This document shows, piece by piece, positions 45,641 to 60,446 of a DNA stretch of 64,000 bases. This DNA is from Cystobasidiopsis lactophilus (lineage: Eukaryota > Basidiomycota > Agaricostilbomycetes > Agaricostilbales > Chionosphaeraceae), in contig BCIO01000003.1 of the NCBI GenBank assembly GCA_001599975.1, positions 1,302,001-1,366,000 on the forward strand, written 5' to 3'. The first letter of the stretch is position 1. Each line of letters begins with the position of its first letter. The position numbers and the translations under genes were made by a program. Below the pieces are notes generated by a model, which was given only the letters and a program-made list of their open reading frames with translations, did no database searches and was not told the DNA's origin.

Positions 45641-45663
45641 CGACGCTGATGGCGTTTAAGCCC
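45600..45663. repeat. 27-base direct duplication, period 37
   Basis: CTGGCGACGCTGATGGCGTT plus TAAGCCC occurs at 45600-45626 and again at 45637-45663 with a 10-base spacer. It lies at the broken 5' end of BTB copy D; a 37-base shift changes the reading frame. Confidence 0.9.
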
Positions 45664-47194
45664 CCAAGTTGGAATGTGGTGGCCGAACGAGAGTGACAGC
45701 CAGCTTGATGGGGGAAGACAGCCCGAACTATCCGAAAGTCATCTGGCAGACAGCAGCCTTCTTTCTTCCATGGTAGACAGCCTCTTTCAAGCTGGACGAG
45801 TGTCTTGATGACTAGGGAATGAAGCGGGACGTTGAGGTCTGAATGGCAAGGCGTTCAAGTCAGAGGCGGCGGAGCAAGTTGAATGCAGGAGCATGGCGGG
45901 CGCCGGGAGAGGGCAGCCGAGTCGCGCTCTATCGCTGAACCACACCCTGGCGATGGATGAGAATAAGCTGAACCTCTAATTGACGCGCGAGACGGGAAGT
46001 CAGTCGACGGCGAGGTTAAAGTTGAAGCGTTACCGGCGTCTTTCTGTCACCTGCGACGACCGTGATGATTGTGCTGACTTTGGAGTTGTGGCTTGTTGCA
46101 CTTTTTTGGTTACCTCTGTTGTTGCTTCGTGCCTTGGTGCTTGCTCGATGCGCTTTGTCAGTGCTTGTTCCCCAAGGAGCCGAGGTCCGCTCTCTCGCGC
46201 ACGAAGGCTGAGGCTTTCACCGAATCCCCTGTCTCTATGCTCTCCCCAGTCGTAAAAAAGGTTTGCAAAGCATCCAGATGGACTGTGGATAGTTTGTCGG
46301 TCCTCAAGCAACCTCAAGCCAGACAGCAACCCAAAGTTGCTCCCATCACAGTTCAGACCAGTCTCGCGGTCCGCCTCAGGCCCCAATGGGCAAATCCCCT
46401 CTGAAACCCATTCTCGAAGCTTGTTGATTCGCGGGGCTTCGTTTGAGATCGCCTTTGTGCCGGCTTCCAGACCTTCGTCATGCTGGCCAGAGCGCGGATG
46501 GTCCAGAGGTTCAGCAGCCACCAGAGCTCAGTCCGACCATGCACAACTAAACAAACGCCACTTTCGAGTAGTTCGATGGCCATTGGCGGTTGAGACGGGG
46601 ACAGGATGGGTCGGAATAGGGTTGGACGCATTGCTACATCAGCTCACGCTGACTGATTTTGGCGCTTCAACCGGGCCATAACCACTATGAAGTGCATCAT
46701 GGAGCTGAGTCTAAGGACTCAGCGTAGTCTGCTCTCTTCATTGTTTGCGATCTTGGATTCGCAGCCGGAAGGTCGCTTGAGCCCTTCGCCCATCTGTTTT
46801 GGTTACATGCGCTACGGGAAGTGGCAGGTGGAGCTCCAGGCATATGTGCCGAGCATGAGTCACTACAAAGCATTGAGGAGTCGTTCTAAAAGTTGGCGAG
46901 AGGAAGAGGTGGAAACAAGTCAAATGTCCCCAGGAAACAAGTATACCCAGAGCCACAGATTGAAAGTACGTATGATTGGAAGAGCTAGATGGAGGGCGAA
47001 AAGATGACCTTGGCGTTGATGATGCAACTAGAAGGTTGTACTGGCATTCAGCGGGTGGCGGAGAAAATGGCGGTGTAAGTCAGGAAAGCGCGGATGAAAG
47101 AGAGCGGAATCGGGCACGGCAGGGATTTGAAGTTGTCGACGAGCTGAATTTGTACCTAGACGTCCCGTGTTTTGCCGAGTCAGCACAGAAAATG
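45664..47194. other. Gene-poor 1.5 kb
   Basis: Open frames on both strands (for instance 46030-46521 minus and 46687-47007 plus) lack recognisable motifs or consistent exon joins. Part of it is the 3' region of the minus-strand PH/SMP gene ending at 47195. I cannot support a gene here. Confidence 0.4.
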
Positions 47195-49017
47195 TTACAT
47201 GGGGAAAGCACCGACTTCATTTGTAACCATGGTCTGCACCAAATTCTTGATGTTGAGACTCTCGAAGATGGTGATTTCGAGGTCCACCTCTGGCACCGCC
47301 TTGAGACTAACGTCGATTGGTAAGCGCGGCTTCAATGAAGCGTGCAATGCACTTACCGAAAGTCCACAGAACCAGGCTTGAAAGTGACAATTGCTGTGCC
47401 TGAGATGTTGGGACCAATAGCGACGTTCACTGCAGTTGTTATCCCTGCGCTCTTGATTCCAGTCCAAATCTGACCCTCGGTCACAAATGTTCCTTGCCCT
47501 CCGCGAAAGTCGACCTCCAGCTTGATCGTATCTGCCGGGGCGTCCAACACCTTGAATCCACAGATAGAGGGCGGGCTGCCTTCCAGGATCAGGGTATTGA
47601 AGAGCAGCTGCTTGCCCGTCAGCCGAGCAATCGTCTTTTGTCCCCGGTTCATCTTGTCCAAAATGCGATCAATGTATTCGGGGCTGCTAAAGACAGAGGA
47701 CAGGATGACGTGCGAGATCACAGAGAGAAGAAGGACGGTGCAGGGGAGTCCTATGAGATTTTTGAAGATCTCCTGGGCTGCTGCAGAGAAGCGGGACGAC
47801 AGTTTGAGCGGCTGGGAGGCGTCTCGAAGGCGGTCCTGCCATTCTCCGGCCTCTTGGGCAGTAGAGAACTCAACAGTCGCCAGGAGCGCATTCGACGATT
47901 TGTCGCAGATGAGCAGGCAATCCTTGACGACGGTGGAAGACAGGCAGAGGACGTCGAGTCCGATCTCGGCGGTCTCCGCTTCGCCTTCAAAGCGAATCGC
48001 CAGGCTGGACTTGAAGTAGGACCGGGTGAGCGAAAGTCGAGCTGCTTTGCCGTCGACCACTTTTTCAGGGAACTTCAGCAGGCCCAAAGTCACAATCGAG
48101 GCGAATTTTTCCGCGGAGGTGCTGCGCCGCATTGAGGAGGAGGAGGAACTTGTCGAGTCTGCGATTGAGGTCGGTCTTCCTCTGTCCAAGGGAGCTTTCG
48201 ACGCGCGACCGGCCATGTCCTCCTGCTCAAGCTTTTCACCCGCAGTCGCTCCTGCCGACTCCTCGCCCGCGCCCTCGGTGTCGCCCGATGCTTTGACTGT
48301 TGAAGCATTTGGTGGACTGGATTTCGAAAAGACCTTGGTGAAGTTTTTGTAGCGCAAGGTGCGAGTCGGTGGCGACGCCTTGGCTGGCGTCGTGGAGGTA
48401 GATGCCGTCGCCGATCCGTGCGGGCTTGCGGAGCTGAAGACAGTGGACTCGATCGAAGAGGGAGTAGCACTTCTGATTGGGATGGACGGGGATTCAGGCT
48501 CCGCAGGGTTGGCGGTGGGCACGCTCAGGGCAGAGCCACCCGGAATTGGCGTCGCCGGAGGAGAGACAACACTTGAGAATGGATCGATAGTTCTGGTATC
48601 ACTGGAGGATGGGGTTGGTGCCGCTGTTGGGCGTGGCTTGGCGGGGCTAGGATTGTGCTGCCGGCCAAGAGTGACTCTCACTTGCGCCTCGGCCACCGTG
48701 ATCTCGTCGACCTCCTTGAGGGTCTGCAAGAAGCCGTCCACTTTCTCTTCGAGGACAGCAATGCGAGACTGGCAGGCTGCAAGACCGTCCGACGCAATGA
48801 TGAAGCCAGCCCCGGCGACAATCGTCAGGGAAACCAGGAGCGGCACTCCAAGCAGATGAAGGAGATGGTACGCCCGGACAGCAAGATAGCCCACAATAGA
48901 CCTGCATCACAGGCCGTCAGCACCAGAGAACCTGCGAGCGGAAAGACGGCGACTGGCTCACCCAAAAAGGACCCTGGTTGCAAGCAGCCAAACGTCTCCG
49001 CCGCACGTTTCGAGCAT
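47195..49017 (-). CDS. Probable Nvj2/TEX2-type PH + SMP lipid-transfer protein
   Basis: Proteins of this type sit in the ER and move lipids at contact sites (nucleus-vacuole junction in yeast). Exon 1 from 49017 is MLETCGGDVWLLATRVLFG; a GTGAGC donor joins IVGYLAVRAYHLLHLLG and a membrane hairpin LLVSLTIVAGAGFIIA. A Ser/Pro-rich linker follows. The PH-like part reads YFKSSLAIRFEGEAETAEIG and ATVEFSTAQEAGEWQDRL. The SMP-like part is LLFNTLILEGSPPSICGFKV, TIKLEVDFRGGQGTFVTEGQ and, after an intron near 47355, LKAVPEVDLEITIFESLNIK. It ends EVGAFPM at 47195. The TM-PH-SMP order supports the call; the SMP similarity is moderate, so another tubular lipid-binding protein is possible. A GTAACA at the stop could be a donor for a further exon. 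Confidence 0.6.
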
Positions 49018-49413
49018 CTGATTATAGCAATAAACTACAAAGAGGTAGACGGGGAGCTCGGCATGGCGAGACAGCCAATGCTGCATGTTTTTGGTGGTGG
49101 GAATGGAGAAACAACAGGGGAGCGGGCACGGCAGACTTTTTCAGTGACGGACGGGTTTGCGCTCGCTCGTGGAGCAAGTTGCATCTGTTGCAATAATGTC
49201 CAGATCTAAGTGTAGCTGTTTGCTGAAAGGGCAGAAGGCGCCGCTCCGAGCGGTGAGCGCAGCCAGATACCCTCGTTTCCACCTGATGGAGAAAGGCTTG
49301 AGCCGGTAGTTCAGACATCAACAAGAACGATTATATATTCACCTTAACTACTCCGGCGCCCTGTACATCTTGTACACGCTCCGGCAGCACCGGCAGCGCT
49401 GTTCAAGCCCCCT

Positions 49414-50180
49414 TCATAGCGACTTCAACTCGTCTAGATCCAGCCCATACTCTTCAAGAAAGTGTGCTTGGACCATCGAATAGAAATCTCCCAAGAGTGG
49501 ACTAGGCTGCGGCGGAGGCCGAAGACCGAGCTCTTGGAGAAGTCGCAGGTGCGATTCTGGCAGCTGCGCATCAGACGGGCAGAAGCCCTCCTCATCCGAT
49601 GCGCAGCAGTCCCGTGTTGGTTCAAGATAGTAGGTTGGTGGGATAATGGGTAATGATTCCTCCGTCTGGTCTGGGTGGCGGTCGAGCTGCTCTGTTGGGG
49701 AAGGCGACAACGGGCTGGAAGCCGGAGGTGGTGCCAAAAGAGACGCCAAAAGAAGTACGCCGAGCCAGATGAAGATGGCATGAAAGGTGGCAATCCAAAA
49801 AAGGCTTTTGAAAATGCCAGGCACGAACGCGGGAGGCGGGCGGAACGCCATCGTCCCGGCACACCACATGTCCCAGACGCCTTGGTTGCTACAGCCAAAA
49901 AAGTATCAGTCAATACGTAGGACATAGATGATGCTAGAAAATACCCACCAAGGAGATGCCAAGCTAGCATTCAAACACATGATAGCGGGGTTCGGCAACC
50001 GCACAAGCTGTCGTAGCAAGATATCGCCAACGGGAGCACACCGAGGTACCCAAGAAGCCGTTGTAAAACTTCGGTGCCTTGTCTCGAGTGCATGTCAGTG
50101 CCAAGGCAACAACTGCACACAGAGTGAAGGAACCCTACAGCTAGAAGTGGCGCTCCAAGAAGAAGATCAACCAAAGTGAT
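49414..50180 (-). CDS. Small membrane protein, unknown
   Basis: Not recognised. The best supported exon ends at 49414 and reads NQGVWDMWCAGTMAFRPPPA, FKSLFWIATFHAIFIWLGVL (a membrane helix) and a Pro-rich then acidic tail ending YGLDLDELKSL. The exon upstream of an acceptor near 49890 probably includes PNPAIMCLNASLASPW, and further 5' a hydrophobic stretch LVDLLLGAPLLAVGFLHSVC (to about 50174). Exon joins in the 5' half are uncertain, so the start is not fixed. The pattern suggests two to four helices with a ~90-residue soluble C-terminus. Confidence 0.4.
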
Positions 50181-50913
50181 GATGGTGCAGGATCAAGAGT
50201 CAAACTGCCTCCCAGGAGCCAACCGCCTTCCCCGCGCCTGGCGAGTGTCATTTTTTCCCAACGGCGCTCGCTTTTTCACGAGCTCAACGCCGCCGGGACA
50301 CACACGCGTGTTGTACTAGTCGGTCCATGATGAAGGCTTACGGGATCGGAGTAGACCCGAAGCAGGCTTGGAACAGAGAACATGAAGAGTCGTGCCACGC
50401 TGAGCAGTTGGAAATGCAGTCTCGAGTTCGAGATACTGTGCATGCATCCGGACCCGATTACTCTCGGTTCGTCATCCTAAGCATTATCGTCAAGAAATGG
50501 CAGAGTTTGAAGCAAAGAAAGAGCTTGGATGAGGAGCAAGCTTGTCCGAGAGCGGCAATGGGGCCCGTGTGGGGCCGCGATTCCGGCGCTTCACTCGAGC
50601 AAGAGCTTCATGAAACGACGGAGAGAGCATGATCGAGGCAAAGTCGAAAGGTCAAGGTCACGGTCAGGGTCAATCCTGACTTCGAAGTCGAAACGCTGTA
50701 GCCTTGCCATTCTGCTGGTGGCGCAAGTGGGTCACAAGCAAGAAGGTCCGACGATAATCGGAATGCGCATATTAATTGAGAACTCGTTTGCTATCTATAC
50801 AATCCCACGAGAGCAGAAGCGGAAATGAAACCCGGCGAAGCATAGAGCGCAAGAACGGGTCGATAAGTGGTTTCGTATCTTGCGTGTTGATTTGAGGTTG
50901 CATAAAGAGCCGT
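50181..50913. other. Intergenic region, no supported gene
   Basis: An open frame at 50327-50632 on the plus strand (101 codons) has no recognised features. The region otherwise holds the promoter of the membrane protein gene to its left and the 3' end of the acetate permease gene. Confidence 0.4.
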
Positions 50914-52251
50914 TTACTCCTTGCGGGCAAGGTTGCCGACAGGGAGGACGAAGTAGGAGGTGGAAGGGGTGAGCAGGCCGCAAAGACCGACGTAGAACGC
51001 GCCTGCTTCAAATGTGAGCATGTGGCGTTCTGAGTAGCGCGAAGAGGACGTACAGAAGGCGGTGATGATGCCCATAGCGCCACCAGCCTGCGTTTGGGAT
51101 TCAGCAAGATCGCGCGGCTCACAAAGCTACACACCTTGTGCACGCTGGCTTTACCGGAAAACTCGCCGGCCATCAGCAGCCAGAAGGTGAGGTCCTAAAG
51201 GCGACGACATTTGAGCCCAGATCGGGTGATAAAGGACAGTGAAACGCACAAGGAAGAAGAAGACGGAGACCAAACCCATCGAAGAGCGGAAGGTGGCGAG
51301 GAGAAAGAGGAAGGTGACGATGCCCCATCCAGCGAGGTAGATGCCGACTGCGCTGGCCAAAGCCGTCTCATCGAGGACGCCGTCGACCATGTAGCCGTCA
51401 ATGATGCCGAACCAAGGGATGTAGATCATCGCGAAGGAGAACCAAAATGCTGTGGGTCCAACTTCAGATCGATCCTCGATGTAGAGTGGACTCCTTACCG
51501 CCATACGAGGTGAAAGCAGTCGCGCCGAACGTGTTGCCGCAGGCAAACTCCCACATTCCTGCCATGAACTGGGCCAGTCCGCCGTAGCCGAGGGCGAGAC
51601 CTGACCAATTGTGGCGTTTCGCATGAGAATCGATCGCCACAGACACTCAGACACGGGAAAAGGTGACATACCGACCACCTGGATTCAATTTGGGTTAAGG
51701 AATCTTCTCAGGAGGCAGGCAGCAGGACAAGGAGTTAGCTCACAATATTTGGCATAGCCCCGATTCCTCTGGCATTCACATTCAGCAGAGAAAGAACCTT
51801 CAAGAGAGCATGGTTTGAGTCAAGGCGGCAGAAGATTGAGGAGAAAGACGCGCACAAAGGTTGTTGTCGCGAACTGTGTCCATTAATAGCGCGGTCAGCT
51901 CCCTTCGGTCTGGCTCGCTAATGAGAGCAAGAGCGTACAGCAATCAGGCCCAAGGGTGCAGGGTTGGCGAATCGGCGGTGGTAGACCTGTTGTCGAGTGA
52001 AACGCGTTCAGAAGGTGTTTCCTCGTTCAAAATCAAAAGGCACGGCGCACTGGGAAAGCGGGCTGCGATTGATCCAGGGTGTGGCCGCCCGGTGTGATGG
52101 CCTTGTTGATGGGACGACCTCCTTCCCTGCTCCGAGCAGCACGGCGTTAGCTCGGATTTCAATGCATCGGACTTCTGAATTTTTCTGCGTACTTGTCGTA
52201 TGAGTGGCCATTGGCGTGCCCGTTGGATCCGTTTTCGAGGGAGGCAGACAT
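50914..52251 (-). CDS. Ato/Ady2-type acetate permease (GPR1/FUN34/YaaH)
   Basis: Six-helix plasma-membrane transporter for acetate and, in some members, ammonium export. It starts [20 protein letters not shown] at 52251. An exon near 52010-52090 gives [16 protein letters not shown], and a short exon near 51955 the family signature [11 protein letters not shown]. Helices follow: [68 protein letters not shown] and [12 protein letters not shown]. The last reads [12 protein letters not shown] and [20 protein letters not shown], ending NLARKE with the stop at 50914-50916. The N-x-P-x-P-x-G-L signature and the [10 protein letters not shown] motif are diagnostic. Many introns (at least eight) interrupt the gene. 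Confidence 0.9.
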
Positions 52252-53319
52252 CTTGTTGGGTGAGTTGGTGAGAGTGGAAGAGGTGGTGGACGTAGGAAAG
52301 AAGACAGCAGACCGCTGCTGGACCGACTTTGAAAGTTTCGAACGTCAGCGTTCGGCGGGGCTCGGTTGATCTCTTTTCCTGGGCCTTCGCGTGCCAAAAG
52401 TTGGGGGCAGCTCTTAACTTCTCTCTTCGGCCGCTTGTAAGCCGTCTGGACACATCGCAAAAAGTGGAGAGGATGATCCGAGCGGAATACCGAATCGGTC
52501 GAAGAGGAGCCGGGGCAGCTGACTGCCGCTTGCTGGTCTTGGATAGCTGCGGCCGGCCTCAGCGGCGGAGAGGCACAGTACACAGCTGCTGTTTCAAGCA
52601 AACGCCACCACACAAAGGGCAGACCCATTCCGAGGATCTGGGCAGCATGGGCATGGAGATCTGAAGCCTTGTTTCGCCTTGCGCCCGCCGCCGGCTCCTG
52701 GCCAAAGCAGGTGAAGGCAGACCTTCTGGCATGGAATGTTCCGTGTGTATCGTGAACAGGGCAAACAGTGGTTGACCGGCGACGTGTAAAGAAGTTCACA
52801 ATTGCCACACTAGCGAGTAGGGCACAGTCTGTCCACCTCCAGCGCAATTTGTGCAGCACGCAGGCATTCTGCAGTCGTTCTGGACCCGCTCGCTGTTCAA
52901 TTCAGCAAAGTCAAAGATGGGCAGTGGTCGAGAGCGGAAACGCCAAGGTGCGGGCAGAACCTCTGCGTTTTACGGTTACCCCGCCTATCCAGCCCGGGTG
53001 CTTGATCTGGACAGCTTTGGTGGCCTCAATCCAACTGTAAGAGAATCAAGAGAGTGTACAAATGAGGGCGAGCGGGATGGCGAGCGGGCAGCGCAAGCAA
53101 GCTCATTTCACGAGGAAGTCAAGGTTCAAGTGGAGTAGGCTGAGGGCAAAGCGCAGGAGTGAAGATTTTGGGCTTGCTTTGGCTGTCCTGGCGCATTCAG
53201 TAGACTTGTAATGAAGCAAGAAGACGTGCAGAGGCAGCCCAAATGTGCGAAGTGGTCGAAGACGGGAACAACGCGCACGGCTTGAGTTGAGCGAGGTTTG
53301 GAGGAAGGCCACCGCTACG
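52252..53319. promoter_or_regulatory. Divergent upstream region of the permease and calcineurin genes
   Basis: About 1.07 kb between two start codons facing away from each other. Open frames in it (such as 52329-52664 plus) are unsupported. It should hold both promoters; I could not assign particular sites. Confidence 0.45.
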
Positions 53320-56348
<3,029 letters not shown>

Positions 56349-57218
56349 AAGAAGTATCTGCTCGCGTTTATAACGACCTCTGCGCATTGTACAGACCGCT
56401 CTTCTAATCTCGCTTTCGCCTTGGGGGTTTTCTTGCAAACATCGTTTCTCATCTTCCTTTGGCTCCTTGCTGGCTTCGCCCAGCTCGCTTTCGTCCGAGC
56501 ACTTTCCCCGTCCGTCTTCAAGTTGGTACACCTAGAGCCCTGAGCCCTTTCCAAATCGGGCGGACGACCACTGGCGTGAGCCTTGGTTACGCGCCTGCGC
56601 CTGGAACTTCACAAAATCTTTGTCGCTTTTGCCACCAAAACAGCAGCACAATTCAGAGAGAGGGGGAAGAGGCAGCCAAACAACAGTCGAACGCTTTCCG
56701 TTTCACGCCCTTAGGCCTCTGATTCACCCTTGGGCGTCTTCGCCAGCAAAACTCGAATTTCGCCATTTTTAGGCGGCCCGCTCGGTCGACAGGCAGCTTG
56801 CTCCCTAGCTGTAAGCTTGCGGCCTTGCTCTCTGTCCCAGGCAGCAGAGCTCAATGGGCGATCGCGGGTGCCTAAAGCCGGCGTAGAAAGGACCTCAGAC
56901 GCTGTTTGACCGATTCGAGCTCTCCTTCTTGGTCAGCTCGTCAACTTCGCCCTCATTTTGCGCGGCCCCTGTCAACGTCTCCGCCCTCTCGACTCCTTCC
57001 GCCCAACAAGCCTGCAAGCTTCCTCTCCAGCCTCTAAACCCGCGAAAGATGGGCGTCTAATTCCTAAAAGCGCATTTTAGTCATCGCCGCCCGCCAGCCC
57101 CAGCCCGCGTCGCCTTCGAGAAGCTTGGAGAGCAGCCCGCTCCCCTTTAGTCACGCCTGTAGCCGATACACTCTTGATCGTCGCTTCTCAGCCCCAATCC
57201 ACCACGACCCGAGCAGGA
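56349..57218. promoter_or_regulatory. Long upstream region of the Sat4-like kinase
   Basis: 870 bases rich in pyrimidine runs and GC, without a supported gene. It holds the calcineurin A terminator and the promoter/5'UTR of the kinase, and short upstream ATGs are possible. No defined site was recognised. Confidence 0.45.
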
Positions 57219-59795
57219 ATGGCCGACGCAGATCGCCCGGCGCTTGTTGAGCGCGAGCAATTCAAGACGCACGAACCCGACACCGGCTTTGGTGCCAACG
57301 TGCGATCCGTCCCTACCTTTGACAAGTGCGTTTCTGCTTCCTTTATTTGCAAGCGGCGGCAAAACCGTGAATGGGCGGTGCTGATAATGTCTTGGCGAGC
57401 TACGTAGATTCGAGGACTCGCGAGGTACCAGCGGCCTGTCTGACACCTCCTCCCCGACCGCCTACTCCTCCTCGCACCCCAGCACCCCACCTTTGTCCGC
57501 GCTGGCCCTGCCAGCAGCCGTCGTCGATCGCGATGGCAGCATCATCACCAACGGCGTTCCCATGGTGCCCGTGGAGGCCAAGCCCCAATCCGTCTTCCAC
57601 CCCGCCACGCTAGCCCAGAAGCTGGCCATGCACGAAGCCGCCCACTCCAACGCTGGCTCGCCATCGCCATCGGTCGCAGGGGCTTCTGTGCGCGCCACGC
57701 CCTCGGACACCCCTAGAAGCGAGCTCGACACCGCCACCCCTCCTATGGGCCACAGCGGCAGCAACCAATGGTCCACTTTACCCAAGCCTGCCGGCGTGCC
57801 TTCTAGCAGCCTGCTGTCCCCCAACAAGTCGTCGCAGTTGCCCACCGTCGAGTCGTCGGGTTCGTCCGCGTTTTCCAGCCGGGTGTCGACCATCAACAGC
57901 ACTGCAGACTCGCCGCACCCGGACCAGCACCCAGCGGGCGCTACGTCATCCCCTGCTAATGGCGCTGCTGAACGTGCTCCGGAATCGCCTGCACTGCATG
58001 AGGCAACTTCGCCTTCCGCGGGCCGCAAGGCAGAAGGCCTTTCTACCCAGGCCGCCTCTGACCTCCGCGAACGCTCCGTCTCCCCCAGCAAGGCCCGCCC
58101 TGCCGTCTTCTCTGCCATCCCGCCCAAGGAGGCTGCACTTGCCCCAGAAAAGCCCGTGCGCCCTCCCAACACCGAGAAGAAGTCGATGCTCGGCAAAATG
58201 ATCGACGGCATGCGCTCCAAGGAGAACCTCGCCAAAGGCGGCGTCGAGCCAATGACCAACGGCACCACCCGCCCCAGGGGCCGCAGCGTCGTCTCGGGCA
58301 GCGAGCCGGAAAGCGGTGCGGAAAGCGACTCGTCTGCTGTCCCGGACAAGAAGTCATCCGGCTTTGCCAAGCTGACGCGCAAGATGTCCGGTGGCAAGAA
58401 GGAGAAGGAAAAGGAGAAGGAGGCTTTCCTCAGCGCACAGGACGCCAAGCCGTCGCTCAGCCGCAAGAACAGCAAGGACAAGGCCGACGACCTGTCACGC
58501 CGCCCCTCCACTAAGGAGAAGGGCGACAAGGAGGGCATGGGCCAGTCGCTCAAGGACTTCATGGACAAGGCGCCGCTGATGCACCGGAAGTCAAGCGTTA
58601 CCTCGTGCGTTGTCTTCGTTCCACCAGTGTTTCCAATGAGCGGTACACTGACGCTCGATCTTGATTGTACACACAGAAAACGCTCTGATGACGGCAAGTC
58701 GGACCGCGGGTCAGCGTACGGTGGCGACAGCGAGTACAAGGGTGGTGCCGGCAGCAGCTCGTCGCTGCTCAAGAAGTACGGCGCGTGCGAGAAGATGGCT
58801 ATCGGCAAAGGCGCCACCGCCGTCGTCCGCCTGGCGCACAAGTGGGACAAGACCACCGAGAAGCTCTACGCCGTCAAAGAGTTCCGCAAGCGCCGCAAGA
58901 ACGAGTCGGAGAAGGACTACGTCAAGAAGCTCACCTCCGAGTTCTGCATCTCGTCCACCCTGCACCACCCCAACGTCGTCGAGACGGTAGATCTGGTTCA
59001 GGACGAGAACCACCATTGGTGCGAGGTGATGGAGTACTGCCCCAACGGCGACCTCTACGCGGCCATCAAGCGCGGCGAGCTCACGCAGACCAAGATCAAC
59101 TGCTACTTCCAGCAGATCATCTCCGGCATCGCCTACCTCCACTCGATGGGCGTCGCCCACCGCGACATCAAACCGGAAAATCTCCTGCTCGATGCCAACA
59201 ACGTCATCAAGATCACCGATTTTGGCGTATCGGATGTCTTCCGCATGTGCTGGGAGAAGACGACGCACCTGTCCAAGGGCCTGTGCGGCTCAGAACCGTA
59301 CATCGCCGTCGAGTGCTTTGCCCCTAAGGCCGAGTACGACGCCCGCATGGTGGACATTTGGGCGGCAGCGGTTGTCTTCTACTGCATGGAGGTCAGCTTG
59401 ATCTTCTTCCTTCGCCTTTGAGACTGCGGCTAATGATGTCAAAATAGTTCCAAGAGTTGCCGTGGCGCATCGCCAAGCTTTCGGACCCCTCTTTCCAGGC
59501 GTTTGTCGACGCTTACGACACCCCACATCCTCCTGTGAGCCTAATAAAAATCTTTCTGCCACTGTGACTTGAACTGACTCTGTTGCCACGTCTTCAGCCG
59601 CTGGGTGACCTCGTTCCTAAGGAGTGCCGCTCCCTCATCAAGCACATGCTCCACCCTGACCCGAAGCTGAGGGCGACAACGGACACCATTATGAAGCACC
59701 CTTGGTTCCAATCCATCTCGCCCAAGGACACGTTGGCGCCGAAACCGCAGTTGGCGGAACCCAGTGGCGACCTCAAAAAGGCACTAAAAGCGTGA
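57219..59795 (+). CDS. SAT4: Sat4/Hal4-type serine/threonine kinase
   Basis: Kinase of the fungal Npr1/Hal subfamily, whose Sat4 (Hal4) and Hal5 members stabilise plasma-membrane transporters, including the Trk K+ system. Exons are 57219-57325, 57408-58604 and about 58678 onward, with two further introns after 59390 and 59535. The N-terminal ~470 residues are Ser/Pro-rich and disordered. The kinase domain begins YGACEKMAIGKGATAVVRLA and has KLYAVKEFRKRRKNE (catalytic Lys). VAHRDIKPENLLLDANN, ITDFGVSDVF and CGSEPYIAVECF (in place of APE) follow, and the domain ends LRATTDTIMKHPWFQSI. The long first half and CGSEPYIAPE-like loop are typical of the subfamily. A dozen Lys/Glu-rich residues (KKEKEKEKEAF) lie before the kinase. 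Hal5 versus Sat4 cannot be separated by eye. Confidence 0.88.
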
Positions 59796-60446
59796 CCCTC
59801 GATGCTAGACTCCACCTCGTAACGACCACTCCCACTTCGTCGCTTTTCCACTCTCCCTCTCGCATGACCCATCTTTCTGTCCGTACACTGCGTCATTTCG
59901 TGCTCGTTCCGTCAGCAGTCATTTGTGCTTTTGTTCGGTAAGCTAGCCTCCTTCTTCCTTTTAGCAAGAGCCTTGCGCTAACAATGCTTCGTATCAGTCT
60001 GATTCGTCGGCGCCACAGCTCTCATCTTGTCAGGTTGTCGAGAAGGCTTTATTATAATCACGGTCCTGCAACGCCACCCGCTTCTCTCGCTTCTTGCTCT
60101 TAGACGATCAGGCTGTTGTACACACACGCGCACCATTGTTAGGTGCATTTCAAGTCCTGCCGCCGCAAGAAGCCGTTCTTCCTCTCTAGTCGCACGCTGT
60201 TTATTATGGACCCTCGAAATCTGTTCGAGTTTTACATCATGCATACACGCTTCGCCGTTTAGACATACTGGAATGCCCAATGTCCAACTTGATGCCCCTA
60301 CCGCGCTGTGACCCTGCATTGGAATGAGACTGCTTGAGCGAGATATGAAGCATGAAGAGTTTGAACAGCCACCCACCTCAGCGATGCCTGGCCAGATTGG
60401 CAGCAGGGCCTGCTGATACGAGAGTGATCCGCCGTTGCCACTGGTG
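59796..60446. other. Convergent 3' region
   Basis: Between the kinase and cyclin C genes, which point at each other. No gene is seen in these 650 bases; both terminators should lie here. Confidence 0.45.

Noticed and set aside
46030-46521. Minus-strand frame of 163 codons
   Set aside because: Irregular composition and an overlapping frame on the other strand; not supported.
47494-48135. Plus-strand open frame of 213 codons
   Set aside because: Lies opposite the PH/SMP gene exon, which has better motifs and introns.
50327-50632. Plus-strand frame of 101 codons
   Set aside because: No motif, no splice partners and no homologue that I can recognise.
52008-52859. Minus-strand frame of 283 codons upstream of the permease
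   Set aside because: It runs through the permease's 5' exons and introns in a different frame from the conserved NPAPLGL exon; treated as promoter and shadow.
57462-58856. Minus-strand open frame of 464 codons
   Set aside because: Antisense shadow of the low-complexity half of the Sat4-like kinase; the plus strand has the conserved kinase domain.
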